A DNA stretch of 64,000 nt from Rhizobiaceae bacterium (GTDB lineage Bacteria; Pseudomonadota; Alphaproteobacteria; Rhizobiales; Rhizobiaceae), in assembly GCA_016742175.1 (NCBI GenBank), contig JACVCH010000002.1:248001-312000 (forward strand), in the 5' to 3' direction. Below are positions 8,970-18,931 of the stretch, one piece after another. The translations under genes were made by a program, and so were the position numbers. How positions within the stretch are numbered: the stretch's first letter is position 1; each line of letters opens with the position of its first letter. The notes under the pieces were generated by a model. The model did no database searches and was not told the DNA's origin. It saw only the letters and a program-made list of their open reading frames with translations.

Positions 8970-9509
8970 TCAACGGACCTGGTCGAGCAGGCGCTTGCAT
9001 TCCAGGAGGTCGAACAGCGCCTCCTGCAGAAGCGCGCGATTGTCCCGCGACAGGCGTTCGTCGTCAGGGGCTACCGGGCCGTCCTCCTCGCCGCGCCCGA
9101 GGCCGAAAAACCGCCGCGCTGGCTTCGCCTTCGCCTGGCCGACGATGATCTCGTCGTCGCCATCGCCGTCCGGCGCGGCATGGGCGGCTTCGGCTTCCTG
9201 CTGCTTGCGTTGGGCGATCACTTCCACGGCGGCGAGATCGCCATTGCCGATGGCGATGACGAACTGGTTGCCATTGTCGCGCAACAGCTTCTGCACGCCC
9301 TTGATGGTGTAGCCCTGGTCGTAGAGCATGTGGCGGATGCCCTTGATCAGCTCGACGTCCTGCGGCCGGTAATAGCGCCGGCCGCCGCCGCGCTTCATCG
9401 GCTTGATCTGCGTAAAGCGCGTTTCCCAGAAGCGCAGGACATGCTGCGGCAGGTCGAGATCGTCGGCGACCTCGCTGATGGTGCGGAATGCGTCGGGTGA
9501 CTTTTCCAT
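8970..9509 (-). CDS. MerR-family transcriptional regulator
   Basis: A 179-residue protein with an N-terminal MerR winged helix-turn-helix: [25 protein letters not shown], then [41 protein letters not shown]. The C-terminal half is low-complexity and charged and has no conserved cysteines for metal sensing, so it is not a classic metal or redox MerR. The gene directly follows ihfA in the same direction, an order common in Hyphomicrobiales. Its ligand and targets are unknown. Confidence 0.85.
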   Translation of the reverse strand: MEKSPDAFRTISEVADDLDLPQHVLRFWETRFTQIKPMKRGGGRRYYRPQDVELIKGIRHMLYDQGYTIKGVQKLLRDNGNQFVIAIGNGDLAAVEVIAQRKQQEAEAAHAAPDGDGDDEIIVGQAKAKPARRFFGLGRGEEDGPVAPDDERLSRDNRALLQEALFDLLECKRLLDQVR

Positions 9510-9622
9510 GGCGTGCTCGCTTTCAGGGCTCGCGATTCGCCAGTATTACAATCCCTTAGTCGTGCATATTCAAGTGCGGGGCGGTCTTGCCCCCCGAAAT
9601 TGATGTCATGACGACGCCACGC

Positions 9623-9964
9623 TCAGCCCTTGGCGAGCTTGGCTTCCTTGAGCGGATTCGAGGCGGTGCGGTGATTGTCGAGGATGCGCTGCTTCAGGAC
9701 GTTCGACGCCTTGAAGGTCATCACGCGGCGCGGCAGGATCGGCACTTCCTCGCCCGTCTTGGGATTGCGGCCGACGCGCTCGTTCTTCGAGCGGACCTGG
9801 AAGGTCGCGAAGGAGGACAGCTTGACCATCTCGCCGCGGACGATGGCATCGCAGATTTCGTCGAGCACCATCTCGACGAGTTGCGCGGATTCGGTGCGCG
9901 AAAGGCCGACCTGCCGGTAGACAGTTTCAGCGAGATCGGCACGCGTTAATGTCTTTCCCCCCAT
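9623..9964 (-). CDS. ihfA: Integration host factor alpha subunit
   Basis: A 113-residue HU/IHF-fold DNA-bending protein. The sequence [13 protein letters not shown] is the usual rhizobial IhfA N terminus, and the DNA-inserting beta arm is present as [23 protein letters not shown], with the proline that kinks DNA. IHF alpha pairs with IHF beta, encoded elsewhere, to bend DNA by a large angle at specific sites and so helps transcription, recombination and replication. The start was placed at 9964 to match the family; two upstream in-frame ATGs add 4 or 15 residues that are not typical. It follows fabH in a leftward operon. Confidence 0.93.
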   Translation of the reverse strand: MGGKTLTRADLAETVYRQVGLSRTESAQLVEMVLDEICDAIVRGEMVKLSSFATFQVRSKNERVGRNPKTGEEVPILPRRVMTFKASNVLKQRILDNHRTASNPLKEAKLAKG

Positions 9965-10087
9965 CGGCCGTCCAACCATTCTCAAAAATGCAGGAGAATT
10001 TTCAAACACAGGCGACGTTAGGAAATTGGGGTGTCGAGGTCAAGAACCCATTGACCTCGCACGGTTTATCTCGGGGCAGGTGTGTTG

Positions 10088-11059
10088 CTACCAGCGCACG
10101 AGCACCGCGCCCCAGGTGAAGCCGCCGCCCATCGCCTCGAGGAGAACCAGGTCGCCCTTCCTGATGCGGCCCGTATCGACGCCCTCGCAGAGCGCCAGCG
10201 GCACCGAGGCAGCCGAGGTGTTGCCGTGCTTGTCAACGGTGATGACGACCTTGTCCTCGGCGATGCCGAGCTTCTTGGCCGACGCGTCGATGATGCGCTT
10301 GTTGGCCTGGTGGGGGACGAACCAGTCCAGATCTTCGGCCGTGATCCCGGCCTGCGCGAAGACCGACTCGACCACGTCCGTGATCATGCCGACGGCGTGC
10401 TTGAAGACTTCGCGGCCTTCCATGCGCAGATGGCCGACCGTGCCGGTCGTCGACGGGCCGCCGTCGACATAGAGCTTCTCGCGGTGCGAGCCGTCCGAGC
10501 GCAGGCTGGCGGCGAGGATGCCGCGGTCGGCGATCGTGCCCTCGCCTTCGCCCGCCTCGAGGATGACCGCGCCGGCGCCATCGCCGAAGAGCACGCAGGT
10601 GCCGCGGTCCTGCCAGTCGAGGATACGCGAGAAGGTTTCCGAGCCGATGACGATGGCGCGTTTGACCATGCCGCCGCGAATGTGCAGGTCGGCGGTGTTG
10701 ATCGCATAGACGAAGCCCGAGCACACGGCCTGCATGTCGAAAGCGAAGCCGTGGCGCATGCCGAGCCGTTCCTGGATTTCGACCGCCGTCGCCGGGAAGG
10801 TGTTGTTCGGCGTCGAGGTCGCGAGCACGATCAGGTCGATGTCGTCGACGCTCAAGCCCGCCGCGTCGAGCGCAGCGCGCGCCGCCGCCTCGCCGAGCGA
10901 GGCCGTCGTCTCGTCGTCAGACGCGATGTAGCGCTGCGTGATGCCCGTCCGCTGGACGATCCAGGCGTCGGACGTCTCCAGGATGCCTTCGAAATCCGTG
11001 TTCTTCATCACACGGCGCGGCAGGGATTTGCCGACCGAGCGCACGACCGATCTGATCAT
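10088..11059 (-). CDS. fabH: Beta-ketoacyl-ACP synthase III
   Basis: A 323-residue condensing enzyme that starts fatty-acid synthesis by joining acetyl-CoA with malonyl-ACP. The catalytic triad is visible: Cys113 in [11 protein letters not shown], His in [10 protein letters not shown] near residue 250 and Asn in [10 protein letters not shown] near 280. The thiolase-like glycine-rich end [17 protein letters not shown] is intact. The ATG at 11059 gives the standard N terminus [10 protein letters not shown]; the frame stays open further upstream into plsX, but that part is overlap. It begins 10 nt after plsX, the usual bacterial pairing. Confidence 0.96.
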   Translation of the reverse strand: MIRSVVRSVGKSLPRRVMKNTDFEGILETSDAWIVQRTGITQRYIASDDETTASLGEAAARAALDAAGLSVDDIDLIVLATSTPNNTFPATAVEIQERLGMRHGFAFDMQAVCSGFVYAINTADLHIRGGMVKRAIVIGSETFSRILDWQDRGTCVLFGDGAGAVILEAGEGEGTIADRGILAASLRSDGSHREKLYVDGGPSTTGTVGHLRMEGREVFKHAVGMITDVVESVFAQAGITAEDLDWFVPHQANKRIIDASAKKLGIAEDKVVITVDKHGNTSAASVPLALCEGVDTGRIRKGDLVLLEAMGGGFTWGAVLVRW

Positions 11060-11069
11060 TCTTGAAATC

Positions 11070-12134
11070 TCACTTTCCGGCCGCCACGACCATTTCGTCT
11101 TCGCCGCCGCGCGGGCGCAAACGCCCATGGAATTGCTGGAGTTCGGCTTCGATGCGTTCGCGAAGCTTGCCCTTGGCCATGTCGTAGCCGAGTTCGACGG
11201 CGGCCGCGAAACCCTCGTCGTCCGTGCCGCCATGGCTCTTCACCACGATGCCGTTCAGGCCGAGAAAGACGCCGCCGTTGATCTTACGCACGTCCATCTT
11301 CTCGCGCAGGAAATCGAACGCGCCCTTGGCGAGCACGTAGCCCATCTTCGACAGGAAGCTGCGCGACATCGCCTCGCGCAGATATTGCGCGATCTGCTTG
11401 GCGGTGCCTTCGGCCGTCTTCAGCGCGATGTTGCCGGCGAAACCTTCCGTCACCACCACGTCGACCGTGCCCTTGCCGAGGTCGTCGCCCTCGACGAAGC
11501 CGTGATAGTCGATCGATTTCAGCCCGACCTCGCGCAGGATGCGGCCGGCCTCCTTGACCTCTTCCTGGCCCTTGACCTCCTCGACGCCGACATTGAGGAG
11601 GCCCACCGAGGGGCGCTCGATGTCGAACAGCGCGCGCGCCATCGCCGAGCCCAGGATCGCGAAGTCGATCAACTGGTGCGCATCGGCGCCGATCGTCGCG
11701 CCGACGTCGAGCACGACGCTCTCCCCGCGCACCGTCGGCCAGATGGCGGCGATGGCGGGGCGCTCGATGCTCGCCATGGTGCGCAGGCAGAATTTCGACA
11801 TCGCCATCAAGGCGCCGGTGTTGCCGGCCGAAATGCAGACATCGGCATCGCCGTTCTTGACCGCCTCGATCGCCTTCCACATCGACGACTTCCAGCGGCC
11901 CTGGCGAAGCGCCTGGCTCGGCTTGTCGTCCATGCGGACCGAAATCTCGCAATGATGGAACTCGGAAACGGCTTCGAGCTTGGGCAGCTTGGTGAGGACC
12001 GGGCGCACCTCGTCCTCGCGGCCGTAGATCAGGAACCGTGCATCGGGGCGTCGCTCGGCAACACGCGCCAGGCCCGGCAGCGTCGTCGAAGGACCATGGT
12101 CTCCTCCCATGGCGTCGATGGAAATGCGTATCAC
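11070..12134 (-). CDS. plsX: Phosphate acyltransferase PlsX
   Basis: A 354-residue peripheral-membrane enzyme converting acyl-ACP to acyl-phosphate for phospholipid synthesis. The N terminus [12 protein letters not shown] is the family signature, and the later [12 protein letters not shown] and [19 protein letters not shown] segments also match PlsX. Length is normal. It precedes fabH by 10 nt and follows the DUF177 gene after 107 nt; no rpmF lies in that gap, unlike the enterobacterial order. Confidence 0.96.
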   Translation of the reverse strand: MIRISIDAMGGDHGPSTTLPGLARVAERRPDARFLIYGREDEVRPVLTKLPKLEAVSEFHHCEISVRMDDKPSQALRQGRWKSSMWKAIEAVKNGDADVCISAGNTGALMAMSKFCLRTMASIERPAIAAIWPTVRGESVVLDVGATIGADAHQLIDFAILGSAMARALFDIERPSVGLLNVGVEEVKGQEEVKEAGRILREVGLKSIDYHGFVEGDDLGKGTVDVVVTEGFAGNIALKTAEGTAKQIAQYLREAMSRSFLSKMGYVLAKGAFDFLREKMDVRKINGGVFLGLNGIVVKSHGGTDDEGFAAAVELGYDMAKGKLRERIEAELQQFHGRLRPRGGEDEMVVAAGK

Positions 12135-12241
12135 GCGGCAATCGTCTTTCGTTGGCCCTTCATGGGCGGCATTTCAGCAAAGTGCGGCGAAAATAGCGGT
12201 TTCGTCCCGGCAAACAACTGCCATTCGCGCTCATCCACGCT

Positions 12242-12787
12242 TCAACCGTCGCGTTTCAGCGCCTTCAACTGCTCGTAGAGCGGTCCGCGGTCTTCCCCAT
12301 CGTCGCCGCGCGGGGCGACCGGGGCGGCGCCGGCCTTGCGCGGATAGGGGTCGATGCCGAGTGCGAAGAACTCCTCGGCAAGCTGGCCGACATCGATCGT
12401 GTCGCCCGAAAACGGCTCCGGCCCGTCCTCGCCCTCGGCGTCGAGGATCATCTCTCCGCCTTCGTATGCGTCGGGACGCGTCAGTTTCGAGCCTTCGGGC
12501 ACGAACAGAGCGTGGAATTCCTCGTCGACCTCGGCGTCGATCGGCTCCAGCGAGGTGATGCAGGACTGGACGATCGCGGCCTTGACCCGGCCCGACACCT
12601 TGACGCCGTCGCGCTTCCAGTTCTCGACCAGGAGGTCGGCCCGGAACGACTTCACCTCGACGAGATGATGCGCGTCGGCCATCGCCCGGCGCTGCGCCTC
12701 GTCCGCCTCGATGCGGACGGGCATGCCCTTGGCGGGCAGGCGCAGGATGTTCGCTTCGAATGAGATCGGGCTCTTTCCGTCGCTCAT
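12242..12787 (-). CDS. DUF177 (YceD-like) domain protein
   Basis: A 181-residue acidic protein of the DUF177/YceD family. Family members from several bacteria and plants are required for 23S rRNA accumulation. The core motif is KVSGRVKAAIVQSCITSLEPIDAEVDEEF, containing the cysteine and the S-L-E-P segment of the family. Its ATG overlaps the stop of the upstream ubiquinol-cytochrome c chaperone gene by 4 nt, implying coupled translation. The C-terminal YEQLKALKRDG is typical of the alphaproteobacterial version. Confidence 0.85.
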   Translation of the reverse strand: MSDGKSPISFEANILRLPAKGMPVRIEADEAQRRAMADAHHLVEVKSFRADLLVENWKRDGVKVSGRVKAAIVQSCITSLEPIDAEVDEEFHALFVPEGSKLTRPDAYEGGEMILDAEGEDGPEPFSGDTIDVGQLAEEFFALGIDPYPRKAGAAPVAPRGDDGEDRGPLYEQLKALKRDG

Positions 12788-13350
12788 GCCGATGCTCCTC
12801 CGGTCGAATCGGCGCGTTCGGGCAGCGGGAACGAAACGTCGCCGGCCGTGATCGCCGCCACTTCCTGCGCGGCCAGATCGCGCGAGGAGGCCAGCACGTA
12901 GTCGGCCATCGCCTGCGCCTCGCGCCAGTCCGTGCCGCCCGGAAAGACGTTGCGATAAAGTGCCTGCGCCAGCGCCTCGCGGTTGTCCGCCTCGACCGCC
13001 TTGCCGTAGGAATCGGCACGGCCATAGAACATGTTGGCCAGCTTCTTCATGCGCTTCGGCACGCCGACATCGCCGATGCCCAGTTCGCGCAGCGAATGGT
13101 CCACGTCCTTGAAAAACTCGTCGGTCACGTCCTGCGCGACGTCCTGGATCGCGCCGTCCTCGCGGCGCGTGCGGTGAAGGAACAGGAACATGTGCAGCGC
13201 CATCATCTCGTAGCGACCGAGCGGCGTATCCGGCACGTTCCAGTCTGCATAGAACACCGGCTGGCGCGCCGCCGCCACGATTTGTCCATAAATCCTATCG
13301 ACGATGGCCGCGTTTTCATTGCGGCGTGCGCCGAACAGTCGCTTGAACAT
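12784..13350 (-). CDS. Ubiquinol-cytochrome c chaperone family protein (Cbp3-like)
   Basis: A 188-residue homologue of mitochondrial Cbp3/UQCC1, which helps mature cytochrome b of the bc1 complex. The family core is visible as VFYADWNVPDTPLGRYEMMALHMFLFLHRTRR followed by VTDEFFKDVDHSLRELGIGDVGVPKRMKK. The ATG at 13350 is preceded by AGAAGGAG; the frame stays open upstream but that stretch lies antisense to bamE. It leads a leftward operon and shares a 105-bp divergent promoter region with bamE. Confidence 0.87.
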   Translation of the reverse strand: MFKRLFGARRNENAAIVDRIYGQIVAAARQPVFYADWNVPDTPLGRYEMMALHMFLFLHRTRREDGAIQDVAQDVTDEFFKDVDHSLRELGIGDVGVPKRMKKLANMFYGRADSYGKAVEADNREALAQALYRNVFPGGTDWREAQAMADYVLASSRDLAAQEVAAITAGDVSFPLPERADSTGGASA

Positions 13351-13455
13351 TCCCGAAGGGCTCCTTCTGGCGGTTTCAGTGCCGGCCGTGTTGCATCGGC
13401 GCGCAAGCTGGTTTACCGCTTTTGCCCGCAGGCGCAAGGCGCGCTTAACCAAGTC

Positions 13456-13983
13456 ATGGAGTTGTCGTTGCAAGGACGGAATTTCAAGGGCCGTGCACGG
13501 CTGGTCGCATCGGGTCTGGCTGTCGTGCTGGCCGGCGGGGCGGCAGGCTGCTCCTCGGTCGCGGACGATCTCAACCCGCGCCAGACGTTCCAGCAAGGCT
13601 ACGTCATCGACGAGCAGATGCTCGAGCTCGTCCCCGTCGGCTCGAGCCGCGAGCAGGTGCTGCTGGCCCTCGGCACGCCGACGACGACGGCGACCTTCGA
13701 CAACGAGACCTTCTACTACATCTCGCAGACCGCCGTTCGGAACGTCGCATTCCAGAACCCGCGCGTCGTCGACCGCAAGATTCTGGCGATCTATTTCGGC
13801 GAGGACGGGCGCGTGTCCAACATCGCCAATTACGGCCTGCAGGACGGGCGCGTGTTCGACTTCATCTCGCGCACGACGCCGACGGCCGGAAGCGACGTGA
13901 ACTTCATCCAGCAGCTCGTCACGGGCGTCGTCGGCGGCACGCCGGTCGGCACGGGTGCCGGGCGCGGATCGGTCAACTTCTAG
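13456..13983 (+). CDS. bamE: Outer membrane assembly lipoprotein BamE (OmlA/SmpA family)
   Basis: A 175-residue lipoprotein with a signal peptide and lipobox near residue 33 (GGAAGCSS). The SmpA/OmlA domain follows: GYVIDEQMLELVPVGSSREQVLLALGTPTTTATFDNETFYYIS, then KILAIYFGEDGRVSNIANYGLQDG. BamE is an accessory part of the beta-barrel assembly machine in the outer membrane. It is monocistronic, followed by a strong bidirectional terminator, and divergent from the respiratory chaperone gene. Confidence 0.93.
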   Translation: MELSLQGRNFKGRARLVASGLAVVLAGGAAGCSSVADDLNPRQTFQQGYVIDEQMLELVPVGSSREQVLLALGTPTTTATFDNETFYYISQTAVRNVAFQNPRVVDRKILAIYFGEDGRVSNIANYGLQDGRVFDFISRTTPTAGSDVNFIQQLVTGVVGGTPVGTGAGRGSVNF

Positions 13984-14000
13984 AATTCAAGCCGACATGC

Positions 14001-14034
14001 AAAAGGGCCGCGGTAGCGATACCGCGGCCCTTTT
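14001..14034. terminator. Bidirectional terminator between bamE and hppA
   Basis: A perfect 15-bp inverted repeat, AAAAGGGCCGCGGTA/TACCGCGGCCCTTTT, encloses a 4-nt loop. The A and T tracts on both sides make it functional for the convergent bamE (+) and hppA (-) transcripts. Confidence 0.93.
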
Positions 14035-14048
14035 CATTTGCCTGAAGA

Positions 14049-16190
14049 TCAGCCGTGCGCGAGGACTGCTAGGAGCAGGAGCGCCATGATGTTGGTGATC
14101 TTGATCGCCGGGTTGACGGCGGGGCCGGCGGTGTCCTTGTAGGGATCACCCACCGTGTCGCCCGTCACGGACGCCTTGTGCGCATCCGAGCCTTTCAGAT
14201 GGCGCGTGCCGTCCTTGTCGATGAAGCCGTCCTCGAACGACTTCTTCGCATTGTCCCACGCACCGCCGCCCGACGTCATCGAGATGGCGACGAAGAGGCC
14301 GTTGACGATCACGCCGAGAAGCGTGGCGCCGAGCGCCGCGAAGGCCGCGGCTTTCGAGCCCGAGACCAGCAGGATGCCGAAATAGACGACGATCGGCGCC
14401 AGCACCGGCAGCAGCGACGGGATGATCATTTCCCGGATCGCCGCCTTGGTCAGGAGATCGACCGCCCGTGCATAGTCCGGCTTGACCGTGCCCTGCATGA
14501 TCCCCGGATTCTCGCGGAACTGGCGACGCACCTCCTCGACGATGGCGCCTGCCGCGCGGCCGACGGCCGTCATGGCGATGCCGCCGAAGAGGTAGGGGAT
14601 GAGGCCGCCGAAGAGCAGGCCCGCCACCACATACGGGTTCGACAGCGAGAAGGACACGTCCTCCATGCCGGCGAAATACGGGTACTGGTCCGGATTGGCG
14701 ATGAAGTATTCCAAATCGTAGGAGTAGGCGGCGAAGAGCACCAGCGCGCCGAGACCGGCCGAGCCGATCGCATAGCCCTTGGTGACCGCCTTGGTGGTAT
14801 TGCCGACCGCGTCGAGCGCGTCGGTCGACTGGCGCACTTCGGGCGGAAGCCCCGACATTTCGGCGATGCCGCCGGCATTGTCGGTCACCGGGCCGAAGGC
14901 GTCGAGCGCGACGATCATGCCGGCCAGGCCAAGCATGGTCGTCACCGCGATGGCGGTGCCGAAGAGGCCGGCAAGCTGGAACGTCGCCAGGATGCCGCCG
15001 ATGATGACGATCGCCGGCAGCGCCGTCGATTCGAGCGAGACGGCGAGGCCCTGGATGACGTTGGTGCCGTGGCCGGTCACCGACGCCTGCGCGATCGAGT
15101 TCACCGGGCGCTTGTTGGTGCCGGTATAGTATTCGGTGATCACCACGATCAGCGCCGTCACCACGAGGCCGATCAGGCCGCAGATGAAGAGATTGGTGCC
15201 GGTGATATCGACGCCGTTGACGACGCCGATCGAGCCCCAGCCGATGGTGAGCGAGGTCGCCGCGCCGATGCCGACGACCGTCAGCAGGCCGGTGACGATC
15301 AGCCCGCGATAGAGCGCGCCCATGATCGAGGCATTGGCCCCCAGCTTGACGAAGAAGGTACCGATGATCGAGGTGATGATGCACGCGCCGCAGATCGCGA
15401 GCGGGTAGACCATGATCGAGCCGAGAAGATCGGAGCCGAGGAAGAAGATCGCCGCGAGGACCATCGTCGCGACGACGGTCACGGCGTAGGTCTCGAAGAG
15501 ATCGGCCGCCATGCCCGCGCAGTCGCCGACATTGTCGCCGACATTGTCGGCGATCGTCGCCGGATTGCGCGGATCGTCCTCGGGAATGCCCGCTTCCACC
15601 TTGCCGACGAGATCGCCGCCGACGTCTGCGCCCTTGGTGAAGATGCCGCCGCCAAGACGCGCGAAGATCGAGATGAGCGAGGCGCCGAAGCCGAGCGCGA
15701 CGAGCGCGTCGATGACCATGCGGTCGGACGGCGCGGCGCCCATCGGGCCGATCAGCACCCAGTAATAGACCGACACGGCAAGCAGCGCGAGGCCGGCCAC
15801 CAGCATGCCGGTGATCGCGCCCGCCTTGAAGGCGATGTCGAGGCCGGCCGACAGGCTGTTCGACGCGGCCTGCGCGGTGCGCACGTTGGCGCGGACCGAG
15901 ACGTGCATGCCGATGAAGCCGGCGACGCCCGAAAGAACGGCGCCGATCAGGAAGCCGATCGCGGCCGTGGCCGCAAGAAGCCACCAGGTGATGAGGAAGA
16001 CCACGACGCCGACGAGCGCGATGGTTGTGTATTGGCGAGTGAGATAAGCCTGCGCGCCCTCCCGGATCGCGCCCGCAATCTCCTGCATGCGTGCATTGCC
16101 CTGGTCGGCCGCGAGGACCGACTGGGTGGCCCAGATCGCGTAGACGATGGACAGCAAACCGCAGGCGATGACGACGAAAAGCATGGTCAT
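14049..16190 (-). CDS. hppA: Membrane-bound proton-pumping pyrophosphatase
   Basis: A 713-residue, roughly 16-helix pump that couples hydrolysis of pyrophosphate to proton export. Signature segments are [35 protein letters not shown], which binds Mg-pyrophosphate, and a second acidic motif near the C terminus, [20 protein letters not shown]. The stretch [17 protein letters not shown] carries lysine and threonine at the positions where K+-dependent enzymes have alanine and glycine, so this is the K+-independent type. The ATG at 16190 (MTMLFVV) fits the family; an upstream ATG in the same frame would add 16 unlikely residues. It is monocistronic. Confidence 0.95.
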   Translation of the reverse strand: MTMLFVVIACGLLSIVYAIWATQSVLAADQGNARMQEIAGAIREGAQAYLTRQYTTIALVGVVVFLITWWLLAATAAIGFLIGAVLSGVAGFIGMHVSVRANVRTAQAASNSLSAGLDIAFKAGAITGMLVAGLALLAVSVYYWVLIGPMGAAPSDRMVIDALVALGFGASLISIFARLGGGIFTKGADVGGDLVGKVEAGIPEDDPRNPATIADNVGDNVGDCAGMAADLFETYAVTVVATMVLAAIFFLGSDLLGSIMVYPLAICGACIITSIIGTFFVKLGANASIMGALYRGLIVTGLLTVVGIGAATSLTIGWGSIGVVNGVDITGTNLFICGLIGLVVTALIVVITEYYTGTNKRPVNSIAQASVTGHGTNVIQGLAVSLESTALPAIVIIGGILATFQLAGLFGTAIAVTTMLGLAGMIVALDAFGPVTDNAGGIAEMSGLPPEVRQSTDALDAVGNTTKAVTKGYAIGSAGLGALVLFAAYSYDLEYFIANPDQYPYFAGMEDVSFSLSNPYVVAGLLFGGLIPYLFGGIAMTAVGRAAGAIVEEVRRQFRENPGIMQGTVKPDYARAVDLLTKAAIREMIIPSLLPVLAPIVVYFGILLVSGSKAAAFAALGATLLGVIVNGLFVAISMTSGGGAWDNAKKSFEDGFIDKDGTRHLKGSDAHKASVTGDTVGDPYKDTAGPAVNPAIKITNIMALLLLAVLAHG

Positions 16191-16331
16191 TGCCGATTTT
16201 TCCTTGATTCTCGCCCGGCAGAACCCCTCCCCGGGCATTGGGAACGAAGCCGGAATCGCTCGTCATCCGGCATTCGCGGGCAGCTTATGCGAAGGATTCC
16301 GCACACATCAAGGAGATATTCTACCGCTGGG

Positions 16332-17546
16332 TCAGCGCGCAGCGGCGACGTGCCGGCGTCCGCGCACCGCAAGAAGGCCAAGCGCTGCAAGGCAAACCGC
16401 GCTGACCGGGAAAACGATCCAGTTCAGCATCTCCCAGCCGGCAAGATTGTAGACGAGACCGGACATGAAGGAGGCGAAGGCGACCGTCGAGAACAGCACG
16501 AAATCGTGGAAGCCGAGCGCCCTGCCCTTTTCGGACGGATGGTAGCTCTCGGCGACCATCGCCGTCGACCCGATGAAGCCGAAATTCCAGCCGACGCCGA
16601 GAAGGACGAGCGCCGTCCAGAACTGCCACAGCTCGATGCCGGAGAGCGCGACGACGGCGCAGCCGAGCAGCAGGACAAGTCCCGCCGCCATGATCTTCTC
16701 CTTGCCGAAGCGGGCGATCAGCTTGCCGGTGAAGAAGCTCGGCGCATACATCGCCATGACGTGCCAGGAAATTCCGAGCATCGCCTGGTCGGTCGAGAAG
16801 CCGCAGCCTACCATGGCGAGCGGCGCGCCGGTCATCACGAAGCTCATCAGCGCATAGGTGCCGACGCCGCAGAGGAGGCCGGTGACGTATTTGGGCTGGC
16901 GGATGATTTCGCCGAGCGGCCGTGCCGGCATCTGCGGGACGGCCGCAGCCTGGGCCTCCGACTGCGTTCGCGGCAAGGCCGACAGGATCAGCGCACCGAC
17001 GGCGGCGATGCCGAGCACCGAGGTGAAGGTGCCGGCGAACATGACGGGCGCGAGCAGCTCGCGGGTGAAGATAACGATCTGCGGGCCGATGATCGCGGTC
17101 AGCACCCCGCCCGCCAGGACGAAGGAAATCGCCCGCGCCTTGAACTCGACGGGCGCGGATTCGGCCGCCGCGAAGCGGAACTGCTGGACGAAGGCATTGC
17201 CGACCCCGATCAGCGCGAGACCGGCTGCGAAGAGCCAGAAATTCTGAGCGAAAAGTGCAAGGGTCGCGATCAGGCCGCCGCTGGCCGTCATGACTGTGCC
17301 GGTCATGAAGCCCAGCCGCAGCCCGAGCCGCTTCAGGACCAACGCAGCCGGAATGGCGCCGAGCGCGACGCCGACGGTGAAGCCGGTGACGGGAGCAGTC
17401 GCAAGGCTCTTGTCGGCGCCGAGGAGATAGTAGCCGGCAAGGCCGCCGACCGAGATGGCGATGGGCGCGGCCGACCCGACGATTGCCTGCGCGGCGGCGA
17501 GAACGATCGCCGTGCGCCTTGCGTCGCGGGTCGAGGCCGTCGTCAT
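16332..17546 (-). CDS. MFS transporter, candidate riboflavin permease (RfnT-like)
   Basis: A 404-residue major facilitator protein with 12 predicted membrane segments and little outside them. Its ATG overlaps the stop of nusB by 4 nt, so it is the last gene of the riboflavin operon. A family of alphaproteobacterial MFS proteins located in or near riboflavin genes, named RfnT, has been linked to riboflavin uptake. Position and topology suit that role here, but I cannot align the sequence to confirm it, and another metabolite or drug is possible. No terminator is obvious in the 141-bp gap after it. Confidence 0.65.
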   Translation of the reverse strand: MTTASTRDARRTAIVLAAAQAIVGSAAPIAISVGGLAGYYLLGADKSLATAPVTGFTVGVALGAIPAALVLKRLGLRLGFMTGTVMTASGGLIATLALFAQNFWLFAAGLALIGVGNAFVQQFRFAAAESAPVEFKARAISFVLAGGVLTAIIGPQIVIFTRELLAPVMFAGTFTSVLGIAAVGALILSALPRTQSEAQAAAVPQMPARPLGEIIRQPKYVTGLLCGVGTYALMSFVMTGAPLAMVGCGFSTDQAMLGISWHVMAMYAPSFFTGKLIARFGKEKIMAAGLVLLLGCAVVALSGIELWQFWTALVLLGVGWNFGFIGSTAMVAESYHPSEKGRALGFHDFVLFSTVAFASFMSGLVYNLAGWEMLNWIVFPVSAVCLAALGLLAVRGRRHVAAAR

Positions 17547-18049
17547 GCCTTCGGCGTTCCGCCCCTGCCTTCGTTGCGAATTCGCCGCGCGACGCGGTCG
17601 AGCACGGCGTTGACGAGCTTGGGCTCTTCCTCCGTGTAGAAGGCCTTGGCGATGTCGACATATTCGGTGACGATCACCGCGACCGGCACGTCGGCACGCT
17701 TCATCAATTCATAGACGCCGGCGCGCAGGATGGCGCGCAATGTCGAATCGAGGCGCGAGAGCGGCCAGTCGTCGGTCAGCGCCTGCCGGATCACCGGGTC
17801 GATCGTCTTCTGGTCCTCTACGACGCCCGACAGGATCGCACGAAACCATTGCGCATCGGCCTCGCGATAGGTCGCGCCGTCGACTTCCTTGCCGAGCCTG
17901 TAGGCCTCGTATTCGGCCGATATCTCCAGAAGCCCCGTGCCGGCGACGTCCATCTGGTAGAGCGCCTGCACGGCCGCGAGCCGCGCCGCACCGCGCTTGT
18001 TGGCATGGCGGATTGGCGGCGTGGCCGGAAGGTCGTCCGTCTCGCTCAT
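17543..18049 (-). CDS. nusB: Transcription antitermination factor NusB
   Basis: A 168-residue all-helical RNA-binding protein of the rRNA antitermination complex, acting with NusE (S10) at boxA. The N-terminal core reads [22 protein letters not shown], and the C-terminal segment [37 protein letters not shown] is the standard family end. Start and stop overlap ribH upstream and the MFS gene downstream by 4 nt each. The ribH-nusB pairing is widespread in bacteria. Confidence 0.95.
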   Translation of the reverse strand: MSETDDLPATPPIRHANKRGAARLAAVQALYQMDVAGTGLLEISAEYEAYRLGKEVDGATYREADAQWFRAILSGVVEDQKTIDPVIRQALTDDWPLSRLDSTLRAILRAGVYELMKRADVPVAVIVTEYVDIAKAFYTEEEPKLVNAVLDRVARRIRNEGRGGTPKA

Positions 18050-18510
18050 CGCGACGCCCCTGCGAGACGCTTCCTCGTTTCAACCATCGTCAGCGCCGCA
18101 CGCGCGGCAAAGCCGCCCTTGTCGCCCTCGTTGCGGCGCGCGCGCGCCCACGCCTGGTCGTCGTTCTCGACGGTCAAAATGCCGTTGCCGATCGCCAGCG
18201 ATTCATTGACGGAAAGGTCCATCAGCGCGCGGCAGGATTCGTTCGCGACGATGTCGAAATGATAGGTCTCGCCCCGGATCACGCAGCCGAGCGCGACGAA
18301 CGCATCATAGTCCGCGCCGCCCGCATCCGCGCCGTCGAGCGCGAAGGAAATGACGGCCGGGATTTCGAGCGCTCCGGGCACGGTGACGACATCATAACTC
18401 GCGCCGGCGGCATCGAGCGCGGCCCTGGCGCCATCGAGGAGCGCGTCGGCCAGATCGTCATAGAAGCGCGCTTCGACGATCAGAACTTTGAGGGGTTCCT
18501 GATGGGGCAT
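18046..18510 (-). CDS. ribH: 6,7-dimethyl-8-ribityllumazine synthase
   Basis: A 154-residue lumazine synthase subunit, the enzyme that makes the direct precursor of riboflavin. The active-site strings are [35 protein letters not shown], with the catalytic histidine, and [16 protein letters not shown]. It overlaps nusB by 4 nt. The gap to the 36-residue membrane-protein gene upstream is 80 nt, the only sizeable break among these riboflavin genes. Confidence 0.95.
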   Translation of the reverse strand: MPHQEPLKVLIVEARFYDDLADALLDGARAALDAAGASYDVVTVPGALEIPAVISFALDGADAGGADYDAFVALGCVIRGETYHFDIVANESCRALMDLSVNESLAIGNGILTVENDDQAWARARRNEGDKGGFAARAALTMVETRKRLAGASR

Positions 18511-18590
18511 GAATGTCTCCGGGATTGGCCCGGTGACTTAGGCCGATCCGGCCGAGTTCGCAAGCGAAGCTTTGGAGAAAGTCGGCCCGG

Positions 18591-18701
18591 TCAGCGCTTC
18601 AGCGAGCGCTCGTGCAGGCGCACGGCGATGTAGGCGCCCACAACGATGATTGCAGGCAGACCGAGCGAGGTAAACCAGAACATGGGATCGCTGAAGCTCA
18701 T
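18591..18701 (-). CDS. 36-residue single-pass membrane micro-protein in the riboflavin operon
   Basis: The frame from the ATG at 18701 encodes a 36-residue protein: a short polar start, one hydrophobic helix (WFTSLGLPAIIVVGAYIAV, residues 9-27) and a basic tail, HERSLKR. Its ATG overlaps the stop of the 77-residue gene by 4 nt (ATGA), the same coupling used along this operon, which supports it as a real gene although it is below usual annotation limits. I do not recognise the family. The positive tail predicts an N-out, C-in orientation. Function is unknown. Confidence 0.6.
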   Translation of the reverse strand: MSFSDPMFWFTSLGLPAIIVVGAYIAVRLHERSLKR

Positions 18702-18931
18702 GGTTTCAAACCCTTCAAAACTTGCCTTGCCAACATATGTAGGGATGCCGTCGCAGTCATCCAGCCAGCAGCCGTGAATACAAGCCAAAATCCGATCGGC
18801 GACGAGAAGCTTATCACACCATAGAGATATCCAGCCAGCGGCGTTGCTACGCCCACCGTGAAACATGCCGTCGACGCGCGATCGAGCGCGTTGGCCAGCA
18901 GCTTCGTCCGTTCGTTGTCGACGAGGCTCAT
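18698..18931 (-). CDS. 77-residue two-helix membrane protein in the riboflavin operon
   Basis: The frame encodes 77 residues with an N-terminal basic, polar stretch (MSLVDNERTKLLANALDRAS), two hydrophobic helices at about residues 21-40 and 44-66, and the basic end ARQVLKGLKP. Its ATG overlaps the ribE stop by 4 nt and its stop overlaps the start of the 36-residue gene by 4 nt. This double coupling in the middle of the rib genes argues strongly that it is expressed. I do not recognise a named family. A role near flavin synthesis or transport is only suggested by position. Confidence 0.7.
   Translation of the reverse strand: MSLVDNERTKLLANALDRASTACFTVGVATPLAGYLYGVISFSSPIGFWLVFTAAGWMTATASLHMLARQVLKGLKP

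Noticed and set aside
10088-11233. N-terminally extended FabH starting inside plsX
   Set aside because: The extension of 58 residues has no family support and lies wholly within the plsX reading region; the ATG at 11059 gives the standard protein.
12135-12241. rpmF (ribosomal protein L32) expected between the DUF177 gene and plsX
   Set aside because: The gap is only 107 bp and has no frame with the L32 sequence; the gene must be elsewhere.
14178-17639. Very long open frame (over 1,100 codons) on the + strand, antisense to hppA and the MFS gene
   Set aside because: It is a mirror of high-GC codon use in hppA. The translation is low-complexity, rich in Arg, Asp and Ala, with no domains, and hppA is unmistakable on the other strand.
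18591-18866. Longer 91-residue frame including the 36-residue micro-protein
   Set aside because: The extra N-terminal part overlaps the coupled 77-residue gene in another frame and has no ribosome binding site; the 36-residue start is set by the ATGA overlap.
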